Assembly (NCBI GenBank): GCA_027704905.1
Contig: CM051006.1
Coordinates: 6,131,915-6,195,914 of the forward strand
Reading direction: 5' to 3'
DNA from: Muraenolepis orangiensis
Taxonomy: Eukaryota; Chordata; Actinopteri; Gadiformes; Muraenolepididae
Length of the DNA stretch: 64,000 nt
The notes beneath the pieces were generated by a model. It made no database searches, was not told the DNA's origin, and saw only the letters and a program-made list of their open reading frames with translations. Position 1 is the first letter of the stretch; every line of letters starts with the position of its first letter. Both the position numbers and the translations under genes were made by a program. This document shows positions 1-10,479 of this stretch, one piece after another.

Positions 1-1249
1 TTGCCACGGACCGGCGCCTCGCATCGTGCTGGACGCCGCGACCTTCCAGGCACCCGCCTCTCCCTCCGAGATCCAGATCGTCACGTCTCCGCAGTGGGGG
101 GCCGGGTCCGGCTCGTCTTCGGGTCCCGGCCCGCAGGTGTTTTCCTTCAAGGAGAACCAATGCTCGGCGTGCAGCGGGGGGGCCGCCTCTGACACCCACT
201 CGCCGACGCAACTCCGGGACCCGGGTCCGGGGCTCTGGTCCGGCCGGCTGCAGCTGCAGCAGCAGCAACCGCTCCTGAGGTTGAACTCTGAGCCCTGGCT
301 CAAGGTCCCGGGGTCGCTGGGTTCCCAGGTTCCCCCCGCTGCCGCAGACCCCTCGGCGACGGAGAACCTCCTGTCTGGGGGCTGCCTCAAGGGGGAGCTG
401 TTCCACGGGTACCCCGGCAACAGTGCCAAGGACCACGACGACGCCCTCACGAGCTGCATCTACTTCGGGGGGCCCAGAGTCCCCGGCAACGGCTTGACGG
501 ATGGCATCAGCAGGTCGGACAAAAGGTTGAAGGAGAGGAGAGGAAGCCTTTTTGAAGGAGGGGAGGAGGAAGAGGAAGAGGAAGATGACCACAAACGAGG
601 ACGCCATAAAATATCCCTGCCCGGCATCTGCTCCGCCCACTCGGCCTCGCACCCGAACCTCCACGCCTCTGGCGCAGGACGCTCCCCCTCGCCCTCGGCC
701 TCCTTCGCCTGCGCCAAGACCCGCGGCGCGGCTCTCTCCAGCCTGGACAACGTCATACGCCGGCGCAAGCTGGGCGGCGACCACTACGCCTCCGACCCCC
801 AGCTCACCCTGAAGACCATGAGTCTGGAGGAGGTCCAGGAGAGGGCCGGACCCCCCGCCGAGGGCCGGCGGATGGTCAGCTCGCGCTCCTCCACCCTCTT
901 GGGCTCCTGCTCATCCTCCTCCTCCTACTCCAGGGAGTCTGTGGAGGGCCTGGTGGCCAGGAGGGCGCTGGCTGGGTTTGAGCGTCGGGGATCGGGCCCG
1001 TTGCTGCTCCTGGATCACATCTCGGGGCAGCACCTCCCTCGCTGCCTGCCGCCGCTGCAGCTGAACTCCCAGCGCCACAGCGGTCCGGTCCCCAGCGGGA
1101 GCAAGGCGGCCGGTAATGAATTCGGCGAGAAGATCGTGGGCCTTAAGACGTTTCTCCCCTGCGCTCCGCCCGGACATCCGAAGGAAGCGACCAGGAGGGC
1201 CTTGTTGAGGAGGCACTCTATGCAGATTGAGCAGCTGAAAACAGCCTGA
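1..1249 (+). CDS. ankrd34b: ANKRD34-family protein, 3' part of a single-exon gene (5' end outside window)
   Basis: The reading frame is open from base 2 to the TGA at 1247-1249, so about 415 residues are present without an intron, and the start lies to the left. The N-terminal ankyrin repeats characteristic of the family are not in the window. What remains is the low-complexity C-terminal region with short conserved blocks: SPSEIQ, LNSEPW, LGGDHYASDPQL, a FERRGSG...LLLLDHIS block and a C-terminal LLRRHSMQIEQLK. These match blocks I remember from ANKRD34A, B and C. The HYxSDxQL block is most like ANKRD34B, which in human is on the same chromosome arm as OCLN and MARVELD2; the LNSEPW and RRHSMQ blocks are also like A and C, so the paralogue is uncertain. 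An acidic run (EEEEEEDD) lies mid-protein. The family has no well-defined biochemical role. It converges on occludin. Family call strong; letter B is inference. Confidence 0.75.
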   Translation, partial: CHGPAPRIVLDAATFQAPASPSEIQIVTSPQWGAGSGSSSGPGPQVFSFKENQCSACSGGAASDTHSPTQLRDPGPGLWSGRLQLQQQQPLLRLNSEPWLKVPGSLGSQVPPAAADPSATENLLSGGCLKGELFHGYPGNSAKDHDDALTSCIYFGGPRVPGNGLTDGISRSDKRLKERRGSLFEGGEEEEEEEDDHKRGRHKISLPGICSAHSASHPNLHASGAGRSPSPSASFACAKTRGAALSSLDNVIRRRKLGGDHYASDPQLTLKTMSLEEVQERAGPPAEGRRMVSSRSSTLLGSCSSSSSYSRESVEGLVARRALAGFERRGSGPLLLLDHISGQHLPRCLPPLQLNSQRHSGPVPSGSKAAGNEFGEKIVGLKTFLPCAPPGHPKEATRRALLRRHSMQIEQLKTA

Positions 1250-2405
1250 CCCCCAACTCCCCCCCACCCTCCCAAAGTCCTCCAGAAAGGTCAAAGTCCT
1301 AAACGAAACAGATGTTCATGCTTTAATGTAAATGGGAAACAATAGCAAATTTAAAAAACAAAAGCAACAAGCGACAAAAAGGAATGATGTTTATGTTTTA
1401 ACAGTGTGTCGTCTTCAAATGATCCAATGTCAACAGAAGAGAGCCTGGACTACATCTCTATGGATCTGGATCGGCATCTTCAGCAACAAAGTCCCCCTAA
1501 CATCTCCTTCTGTTCCTTCAAGACGATTTAAGGGGCGGAGTCTATTTTCCCGCCCAGGCTTGGTAGCCAAGTTGTTAACCGATCACCGTACAGTATTTTC
1601 AAGACTGAGTCTATAAGCTGACTTGAACCATTTCCCTTGGCTTTGAGATTATTACATTCATATATTGTTGACATTTTCCCGACAAGATATTTGGTAGGTG
1701 TGTAGGGGATGGTTGTCCATCACTTTAACTGAAAAGTATGGGGAATTATAGCAAGTTAGAAAACAAAACTTTTCTTACCTGGTGTACCCAATTCTGACTG
1801 GATCTTCAGAGGGAACTTTGCCGATTTCTCAACCTTATCTCCATCTAGCCGCATTAGGGATATAGTGTGAAAAAAGCAGCGGTTTTTGCCGATGGTCTCG
1901 GATGTGTCTCTCCGGGGGACGCAAAGTCAAATGACAGGAATCAGGGTCAGAATAAGAGTTTGCCGGACAAAAGCAGCAGGGAGACCTGGGCGCAGGCAAC
2001 ATGGAGGAAAGGTAAATATTGTTCATTTATACCAAGGTTGAAGTGATCTTAAAGCGGATTGAAAAGCGGCGATCTCAGATAAAGTTGCCCACCCCATCAC
2101 TTTACCTCAAAAGTATGAGTGAATTATAGCAGTTTAGAAAACTAAAGCTGGGCATACCTTGAGCCACATAACTTGCTTCTGCTGCTTCAGTGTGTCGTTT
2201 GTTGCCATGTAATGTTTAAGAATAAGAAGAAGGAATCAGCTTCTACTGCTAGAATGTGCCAAAGCTAAAGGTCAACAATCACAACACACCGCTTGGATCT
2301 AAAACAGAAAACAAAGTCACCACAGAAAAAGGAAAATGTGTACTAGTTTAGTATTATCACACACACACACACACAAAAAAGATACCTTATCGGTTTTAAA
2401 AAGCA

Positions 2406-2411
2406 TTTATT
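2406..2411 (-). terminator. Candidate poly(A) signal (AATAAA) for ocln
   Basis: TTTATT on the plus strand reads AATAAA on the minus strand, about 500 bp after the ocln stop. This would give a 3' UTR of ordinary length and would overlap the end of the convergent ankrd34 transcript by about 100 bp. Confidence 0.4.
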
Positions 2412-2488
2412 ACAGCCATGATTGTTATTTCTCATGCATTCCATTAAAACACTTGAATCTGTAGGACATCACTACATATGGATGTTGC

Positions 2489-2494
2489 AATAAA
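2489..2494 (+). terminator. Candidate poly(A) signal (AATAAA) for the ankrd34 gene
   Basis: AATAAA on the plus strand about 1.2 kb after the ankrd34 stop codon. It is placed where the transcript should end before meeting ocln. It could also be chance in AT-rich DNA. Confidence 0.35.
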
Positions 2495-2911
2495 AATGTT
2501 TAAAAAAAATGCTTCCCAAATATTTACATGTTTTGTACCACACCAGCAAGAATGGCAGAGCACACATTAAACATTCCACATTACACATTCCAAAACTAAA
2601 ACCAGAAACGTACGTATTAGTAACAATCCACATGTGATGTGAACAAAAATATATATTTAAAAATCTATATCTAAAAAAAGATGGTCCAAGGACACCAAGG
2701 ACATTGAGGTGGCTTCTGTGTAGGTGGCTCAGTCCAGAAAGTATTCCACTGGAAACAACAACTTCAACCGCTGGTTTCCTGTCCGTTCAGTTTCGGCTCA
2801 CAAAAAGCTTTAAGGGATGGAGGGCGAAGGAGGTGACCTCCGCCTCGGGGGTGGGAGGAGGTGGTCGACGGAAGGGAACTGGTGTGGGCCGAGAGCGAGA
2901 CGACGCTCTGC

Positions 2912-5900
2912 TCAGGCCCGGTCGTAGTCGCTCACCATCCTCTTGATGTGGTTCAGCTTGCCCTTCAGATACTTGCACCGCTTCTTGCTCACCTGGTAGT
3001 CTGAAGACTGTGTGAGGGAAAGGACATTTAGATTATTGTTAGTAGTAGCAGTATTATTATTATTATTGAGGTATTATGGGGCCTAGAAATTAACACACAC
3101 ACACACACACACACACACACGAAGTATGAACATTTTTCTTGAATGTATAATTTGAGTTTGATATGAAAGCCATGAAGTCTGATTCATATTTAATTGGCAG
3201 ACAATCCTACATCAGGGTTTCCCAAACTTAAGAATGTAGAGGACCAAATTGAAATCACCAAATATATATCATAATATATATATCCTACTATTTGAATCAT
3301 GCCAACACTTGCATATGTACACTTATTTTTTTTTTTAAATGGATTTTTTCTTTATTTATTTTAAATAACCTCTCACGGCCCACCTGCAAACCCTGTCCTA
3401 TATTATATTATATTATATTATATATCTATATTAATATTATAATTCATTGTTTTGATATTACATGCTTAAAAATGCACACACACACAAGAGAACGCGCAAA
3501 ATTGTGAAAACCTCAAGTGTGTGGCTTGGGATAGCCTTTTACCGCTGTGAAACACAGTTGCTCATTTATGTTGGTGATCTGCAGACCGTGTGATGGAAAC
3601 AAAAAACCCACAACAAACAAAGCAGGCGCAACCATGCGCTCGCAAGAGAATAAAACACCACCGCTCCACAAGCTGCTTATTCGGTGCGAGTCTTGGATTA
3701 GTGTGTGGCGTCTATGGGTATGGCGTCTATGAGCGATGTCTTTTGGTATATACAGTTGGCTTTGCGTACCCTCTTGAAGTCCTTCAGCCTGTTGTACTCA
3801 TCCAGGGCGTCCTGCAGGGGGGGGGGGGGGGACACATGACAAACATATGGGTGAGCAACTTGACTCACCCGCCTCGGGCAATACGGCTCTGTAGCGACCG
3901 CGGGTTCGAGTCCCGCCTGCGGTCCTATGGCATCGCACATCATTTATTCCCCTGTCTATTTCCCCACCTACACGACACAGTCTTGTCTTCACTGTCCTGG
4001 CAACAGCGGCACCAAAATGATCGAGACACTTCATTTTTCGATTGTGTCCCATTATGTCTTTTATCCTTTTCAATATAAACCACCTTTTCAATATAAACCA
4101 GTCCCATACAAGGCTTCTCCTCTCTCTCACCAGGTGGTGGATCAACGGAGAGCACAAGAGAAGAGGGGAGGAGGGGACGGGGGGGGGTGGGAAAGGATTT
4201 CTCACTAGGAACTGTGGGCTTCCCTGCTGCAGGTTGTCCAGCTCCTTGTCCACGTCCGCCAGCTTCCGGTTGACGGCGTCCAGCTCGGCCTGCAGGTCCT
4301 TGTACTCCTTGTGGTCGCGGTCAAACTCCTGCTTGTAGGCCACGCGGACGTCCTCGCTGGTGATGCGCGGGTACTCCCTGAAAGGGGGTGGGGGGGGGGA
4401 GAAAAAGATGAAAGAACGATGAATACAAAAATGTGTCCGAAAATAAAAGTACAAAAATATTTTAAAACGAATTTACAACAAAAATGTTCTATAAAAATAT
4501 ATAAATAAGAAAATATATAATATATATTACAATAATTCATTATAATTAAAATAATCGATATAATCTAATAATAATACTTTATTAGATAATTATATTTTAT
4601 TATTATCTAATAATAACATAATTAGAATTGTTATACATCAATAAAAGCAATAATAATATTTTATCAATTTGGGGTTAAGGGGTTAAGTTTCTTTGCTCAA
4701 GGCTGCAGAATTGCGGCGGGGAGTGGGAATCAAACCCATTGCCTTTGGGCCCGAGAGTCACCCTAGGCCCTGCGCCCCTGACTCCGGTCACCTGTCGTAG
4801 TCGTCGTCGTCCAGCTCGTCCCCGGAGGAGTTGTAGTCCGTTTCGTACTCCTGTCCGTCGGGCCGGCGAGCCCGGCGGGGGCGTCTCTTCTTGGGCTTGG
4901 CGGTGGAGCTGGGCACCTCGGAGCTGCTGCTGTAGGGTGCTGGGCTGTGGACCGGCAGGTCGTGGTCCGCCCGGGGCCTGGAGGGGGGGGGGGGGGACAA
5001 GGGGGGAGAGAGAGTGTTTCACTTTCTGCCGATTATGGCATCAGGGTGTCTGGTTTCGCTGAGTCGAAATTGGGACATTGCTTTGTCATTGGGACTACCA
5101 ACAGATTACTGCCCCCCCCTGGTGGACATTAAAAACACTGATCTACTTAATCTGCAACATGAATATCGACCATTCATTCAGATGATTATTTGAGCCAAAG
5201 GGACTTGGGAGACGGGGGGGGGGGGGGGGGGTAATATAACATTAAGAAATAGCAAGTCTATCGTTCAGGGTCTTCATGTTACAGATACAGTTAACATCGT
5301 CTGGGTTTCATAAGACTGTTGCTTCCGTTTGCTACACAGTCACATATGGAGCCTACTTACTATCAAGTTCACCTTCCTTATATTTTGGAAACAGAAACCA
5401 GTGGAACGAGAAGTTCGTCTGGTTGTGACGACGTCAACCCATGAGGATATGGGAGCGAAACCACACTAGCGCTTCTTGTGTGTATACGTACTCGGTTTTT
5501 CGCCCTAAAAAACTATGGAAACGCTGATTCGGCAACAGATTCTTTTTTTCTAACCAGGTGGCAGCAAGTATGAACCATGTATGTTCAGTTCCCTCTCTCT
5601 GTCTTTTGGTATAGAGCCGTGGCTCTTAGGGTATGTTTTTGTGAGAGAGCTGGTCAAAGCTCTGTTTAAGATCTTTTTGTGTGAGGGCTGGTAAAAGCTC
5701 TGTTTAAGATCTTTTTGTGTGAGGGCTGGTCAAAGCTCTGTTTAAGATCTTTTTGTGTGAGGGCTGGTAAAAGCTCTGTTTAAGATCTTTTTGTGTGAGA
5801 GCTGGTAAAAGCTCGGTTTAAGATCTTTTTGTGTGAGAGCTGGTAAAAGCTCGGTTTAAGATCTTTTTGTGTGAGAGCTGGTCAAAGCTCTGTTTAAGGT

Positions 5901-8900
5901 CTATAGAGCCGTGGCTCTTAGGGTATGTTTTTGTGTGAGAGCTGGTCAAAGCTCTGTTTAATCCTAACCTTTGTATATTTGTTTATCCTTGTTCACCCAG
6001 CCTATGGTGATTCCTTTTTTATGTATACTAACATTTTGGTTTTGCACACAGGGACAATTGAGGACAGGAAGATACCCTGGGGTCTACATTTAGCATCACG
6101 TAGGTGACCTGCTGTTAGAGACACCAGCTTAGAGTGAGCACCACCCGCTGTACTTTTGGGCGCTTGGCACCTGTAAAGGGGGGGTGGGTTTTCTTTTCAT
6201 TTTTGATTTGGTGCCACTGGTAGTCCTCCTTGCTCTCGGTGTTGCTTACATTTACATTTACATTTAGGGCATTTGGCAGACGCTTTTATCCAAAGCGACT
6301 TACAAGGATTGTTGCTGTGTTGCTGTGTTTGTAAATAAATACTATTAGTTTGCAAACTGTTTCCTGATTTTGTGCTGCTGCACCCTCACCTATTATGTCT
6401 GTTGCCTTGTGTTGCGCCCCTCCACTGGGGTGCGTAACACACACACAAATGTGTTTCTCTGCATTTATCCCATCCTAGTATTAGGTGCAGTGGGCAGCCT
6501 TTCTATATACAGCTGCCCAGGGAGCAGTGTAAGGGTCTGGTGCCCAGGTGTTTCCGGGGACTTGAACCGGCGAACTTCTGTTCCTAACAGACTGAGCTAC
6601 TGCCGCCCCAAAACTATAAATCGTGAAACAACCCACAAGTTACATCAAACCATGCCCCTTGCTTGGTGAGGTTCCCATTAAAAATACATTTAATTGAATT
6701 GAACCTTCCTTCTTTGTCTCAGTAAAGCGCAACTAAAATGGACAGACCCTCTATTTCCACTAGTTGGAACAGTGCCAACCGTGTGATCCCCCGGACAAAC
6801 CATGGGTTAACATAACACACCTCTCTCCGAGTCCTTCATCTCAAATCTAGTAAGTTATCACGTCAAAGTCTCCGTTAAACGTAAGGTCTTTTTAACCCGT
6901 CTCTATTCCTCTTTTTGCTATTTCTGTTCGACCTCTTCTTCTTCTGTCTGTTAGCAAGATAACTCTGAAATACAGATCTGGATCCGAATCTGGACCCACA
7001 GGGACTATTTGGTGGGGCAGAGGTATGCGCTTGACTACGTGCTCTGTAGCTCACATTACTATTATTATTATTATTCTTTCGTTACACTCTTGTCATTACA
7101 TTATGTTTCAGGGCTGTGCTATCTCTTAGGCAGCCATTATTCTATTCTAGGTAAAAACAAAACCTTTAAACATACATGTTTCCTTGCACATGCATGCACA
7201 GCCCTCCCTAACTAGGGTGCTGTTATTGCAGAGGCATGTCGCAGCAGGCCTGTCTAGATCCATTGCAACCGTTCTGTGAAAGAGCAACGCTCCGCTCCCC
7301 TCCGTGTGAACCGTGAACACTGGTTATGCAGCTTGGTTCGGGGGTTCTTTTTGGCAGTAAAAAGAAGAACCGTGGCAAAACAGGGTTTTTGGGGATATGG
7401 GAATTGAACACATATCGACGGTGCTAATATTGTGGTTTTGGTAGAAAAATGAGAAATAGCGCCACAAAAATTCCGTCAATTTATACATTCACTTCTCTTT
7501 GGGGGGGAATGACGCAACTTGTAAACGTTAATGTAAGATATTGTAAGATATTGTCGAACTTATTGTACTTTTACCTGAAATGATTGTACCTGAGCACTGG
7601 TTCAGTTCTTAGGGAGACTTGTAAGAAATTAAATGCAAATTTTGTTGTTCTCTTACCGACCTTTTTTGAACACACTACTGTAAGTTGGATTTTGGATAAA
7701 AGCATCTGCTAAATGAATGTAATGTAATGTAATGTAAGGAAACAACACTTGTTGTACACAGCGGTACAGACATACTCACACAGGGTTGTATTCTGTGGGG
7801 GGCTTGTTGTAGTCACTGGCGTCGTCCAGGTGGCTCCGAGAGCCGGCCATCTTCAAGGGGTATTCCGACATGGGCTCCTCTTCTGGGGGAGCGGACACGT
7901 TGTTCACCTGAGATACGGGGACCAACACACTGGATCAGAACAGTCCAAACAACACCAATCTGACCAAGAGTCAGACTAATGACAATGACTAATCCACCAG
8001 TCAAAATACATAGTAACTAATCCAATCCAACTAAACCAATGACTAATCTACCAGTCAAAATACATAGTGACTAACCAATCCAACTAAACCAATGACTAAT
8101 CTACCAGTCAAAATACATAGTGACTAACCAATCCAACTGAACCAATGACTAATCCACCAGTCAAAATACATAGTGACTAACCAATCCAACTAAACCAATG
8201 ACTAATCCACCAGTCAAAACACATACAGTGACTGATACAAGATAGCCAATTGCAACAGGTACATTGGAATGCTTACTCCCCATTCCATCCTGCAGTATAC
8301 ATCTTCAAAACAATACCATAACAAATATATATACAATAAAAAAAACAGCAAAGTGACTGATAAATGATATTTACAATCCAACTGAACAAATTAATAAATC
8401 GACCTGTCAAAATACCCCTCCCCCCCACTCCAGAAAGTAGTTCTAGCTGTGCACCATGGAGTATGACGGTCTGTGTCGTTGCCCCACCCAGAAACCAACA
8501 AGAGCAGTTCCTGGTGTCACTGTGCTCCCCTCCCCCTCCCCCTGCACCTGCTTGTCTAAATCTACCTGCAGCCAAGAGACCAAACCGGTTTAACCACTTT
8601 GGCTCGCGTACGTTCCAGGAGCTCTTTTTCGACGACAACAAAAAACTGGAACAGATGCCATTGTGGACTCGGGACTAGCTCGCCCTCCCCACTGTTGTTT
8701 CCACCACCAAGCTAGCTGTTCAAAAATCAACACGTCGACTTCTCAAATCAACACAGGTTTAGCGCCTCAAATCAACCAAATATCTGCCTTCGAGCTCAAT
8801 ATCACGTTGTTCCCCGCTAGTGAGAGTATGGGACACATTTGTAAGGGTAATGGAGCAGGACAGTCTAGTGATAAGGGTGTGCCACCCGCAACCCCATGGG

Positions 8901-10479
8901 TTCAAACGCCCTCGGTGTAGACGTCCTTGAGCGAGACCCGGTGGGTCGCAGAGCACACTGCCAAACCCCCCAATCTTAAGGGAGAACCCCCGTTGAGTTA
9001 ACTAATGTTTCGATGTTAATTCCATGTTTCGGTGACTCACTACTTCAACAAGTTTAGCCACATTAGGTTGCAGCTTTTTGTTCGCTCCATGTTTTTAGCT
9101 GAATGACATCACCTCAAAGACACTTCCCAGGTGTCTTTGAGGTGAAAGCTTCTACAAAAGGACTTGATAGTAAAAAAAAAAAACGTAGACCACTCACCCA
9201 CGCCTCCACGTCCCCGGGGGGCTGCAGCTCGTCCACCATCTTCACCTTCTTCCACAGGATGTTGCTCTTCCCGAAGCCATTGATCTCCTTGCGGGTCTTC
9301 AGAGCGAACACCATAATGATGATCAGGGCCGTCGTCACCAGGAACCCGCAGACAACCGCGATGGCCTGGCGAAACCAAACAAAGAATGAACAACCACAAC
9401 CCGAGACGATCTTTCAAAGGTAAACAAATTCAAGCAAGAGAGGAAAACCTCAAAGGATCAAGAACCTCAGAACAGAGGACTCAACCCGAAACGAGACACA
9501 AACCCAAACGAGACAAAAGATGGAGAAACCGAAACCCGGAGAGCGAACCCCAAAGAGAGGTCACGGCCACGGTATTTAGAAAGCCGCCCCACCGCCGGAC
9601 AAATGGCCGGACAGCTCACCTCCTGGGGCTCGAACACACAGTAGTGGTAGAGGTACTGGTTGACAAACACGCCGGACATGGCGGGCTGCTTGTACTGGGC
9701 GCACAGCCCCTGGATCTGGAGGGCGTACATGGAGTTGGAGGACTGGGCCATGGGGTTCACCGCCACCAGGTACACTATGGTGGCGATGAGCATCAGCAAC
9801 GCCATGATGGCGCACAGGATCACCACGGCCAGGTAGAACCGCCGGGACTGACACAGGTTCTGGTGCGAGACCATGATGATGAAGATCACCAGCGCCATGA
9901 TGAAGGTGATGGCCGCCATGGCGATGATGAAGCCCTTGCCCTTGCGGGGGTCGTTGTAGTTGCCGCCGATGCCGCCGTAGCCGTAGCTGTTGCCCGCGCC
10001 GTAACCGCCGGCACCGCCGAACGAGCCGGTGCCTCCGCCGTACCCGCCGCCGTACCCACCGCCGCCGCCGTACCCGCCGCCGTATCCGCCGCCGCCCCCG
10101 CCGAACCCGGAGAGGCCGCCGCCGCTCTGGGTGTCCCAGGCTAGCGTGGAGGCCACACAGGCGAACATGCCCAGGCACAGAACGATGACGATGACCGCCA
10201 TGATCTTGATGATGCCGGGCGGAGAGGTCCAGCGGTAGAAATGTTTGAACTCATCGTCCGGGTAGTAGGAGTAGGCCGGCTGGGACTGAGGCGGCCGACT
10301 GAAGACAAGGGACAGCGTGTGGCTTTTTAGTAGTGGTGGTGGTGGTTATACTGTGGTTATGGTTATTTCAGATGATGATGAGGACTATGAGAAACAAGGT
10401 ATAGCAGCATAGTAAGGAGAACTTACTATCCGTTTTCTGACGCGTAGGGAGGCGGACTCCCGTTTGGCCTTGAGGACAT
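2912..10479 (-). CDS. ocln: Occludin, tight-junction tetraspan MARVEL protein (8 coding exons, 507 aa)
   Basis: Coding exons in transcript order: 10427-10479, 9620-10298, 9198-9365, 7780-7907, 4792-4977, 4206-4377, 3770-3811, 2912-3007. All junctions are GT-AG, and the 1524 nt stay in frame from ATG (10477-10479) to TGA (2912-2914). The start MSSRPNGSPPPY resembles the human MSSRP... start, and 507 aa is close to human 522. Residues about 40-265 are the MARVEL domain with four membrane segments; the CVASTLAW after the first segment and DQYLYHYCVFEPQE-type second loop are diagnostic (here NQYLYHYCVFEPQE). The first extracellular loop is an extreme Gly/Tyr repeat. The cytoplasmic tail carries NILWKK...VDELQPP, an acidic DELDDDDYDR stretch and, from about residue 405, the occludin/ELL coiled-coil domain (EYPRITSED..., DEYNRLK, MVSDYDRA end) that in occludin binds ZO-1. 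Neighbour marveld2 is its paralogue in the same orientation. Confidence 0.97.
3092..3120. repeat. (AC)n microsatellite in last ocln intron
   Basis: About 14 AC units between the final two ocln coding exons. Confidence 0.9.
3855..4000 (+). mobile_element. tRNA-derived SINE fragment
   Basis: A tRNA-like B box (GGGTTCGAGTCCCG) at about 3901-3915 follows a degraded head, then a pyrimidine-rich body typical of percomorph fish SINEs. It lies in the ocln intron between exons 4206-4377 and 3770-3811. It is too degraded to be a tRNA gene. Family not identified. Confidence 0.5.
5213..5232. repeat. Poly-G tract in ocln intron
   Basis: About 18 consecutive G, one of several long G or C runs in this window (also 3817-3830, 4981-4996, 13685-13700, 60710-60722). 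Confidence 0.85.
5611..5960. repeat. 38-bp minisatellite with duplicated flank, ocln intron
   Basis: About seven tandem copies of a 38-bp unit (GGCTGGTAAAAGCTCTGTTT followed by AAGATCTTTTTGTGTGAG) occupy about 5646-5900. The array is bracketed by two copies of a roughly 33-bp sequence starting TATAGAGCCGTGGCTCTTAG (about 5611 and 5902), and an eighth partial unit follows the second bracket. Confidence 0.9.
6243..6308 (+). mobile_element. Teleost interspersed-repeat fragment (CTTTTATCCAAAGCGACTTAC type)
   Basis: The motif GACGCTTTTATCCAAAGCGA is a very common retroposon-derived tail in fish genomes. It follows three TTACAT units. Inverted or diverged versions recur here at about 7683-7740, 18290-18330, 24930-24955, 42985-43010 and 62360-62400. 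Confidence 0.5.
6425..6612 (-). mobile_element. tRNA-derived SINE, family A
   Basis: Read on the minus strand: head with TAGCTCAGTCTG (A box), CGGTTCAAGTCC (B box), then a body ending CTAATACTAGGATGGGATAA. The same element recurs at 13972, 25856, 46280, 48790 and 63741. Located in an ocln intron. Confidence 0.8.
7545..7740 (+). mobile_element. Interspersed repeat shared with 24795-24955
   Basis: The two intervals share CTGAGCACTGGTTCAGTTCT, the following GAGACTTGT.AGAAAT and a terminal TTGGATAAAAGC. They are therefore copies of one dispersed element with a short ATGTA tandem tail at 7720-7740. No coding capacity seen. Confidence 0.6.
7986..8240. repeat. 53-bp minisatellite in ocln intron
   Basis: Nearly five tandem copies of a 53-bp unit starting GACTAATCCACCAGTCAAAA, with few differences between copies. 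The first copy is 54 bp. Confidence 0.9.

Larger units (their letters stand above)
1250..2911. other. Convergent 3' UTR / intergenic interval between ankrd34 and ocln
   Basis: No coding frame with family similarity is visible. The interval is AT-rich toward 2400-2700 and holds a short (AC)n at 2359-2374. It should contain the 3' UTRs of the plus-strand ankrd34 gene and the minus-strand ocln gene, which face each other. A candidate poly(A) signal for each strand lies near 2400-2500. Confidence 0.6.

Noticed and set aside
460..1294. Minus-strand frames opposite the ankrd34 gene
   Set aside because: GC-rich shadow frames of the plus-strand coding sequence without similarity.
8860..8990. Possible family B SINE piece (GTCCTTGAGCGAGACCC)
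   Set aside because: Only one body block matches; head and tail missing.
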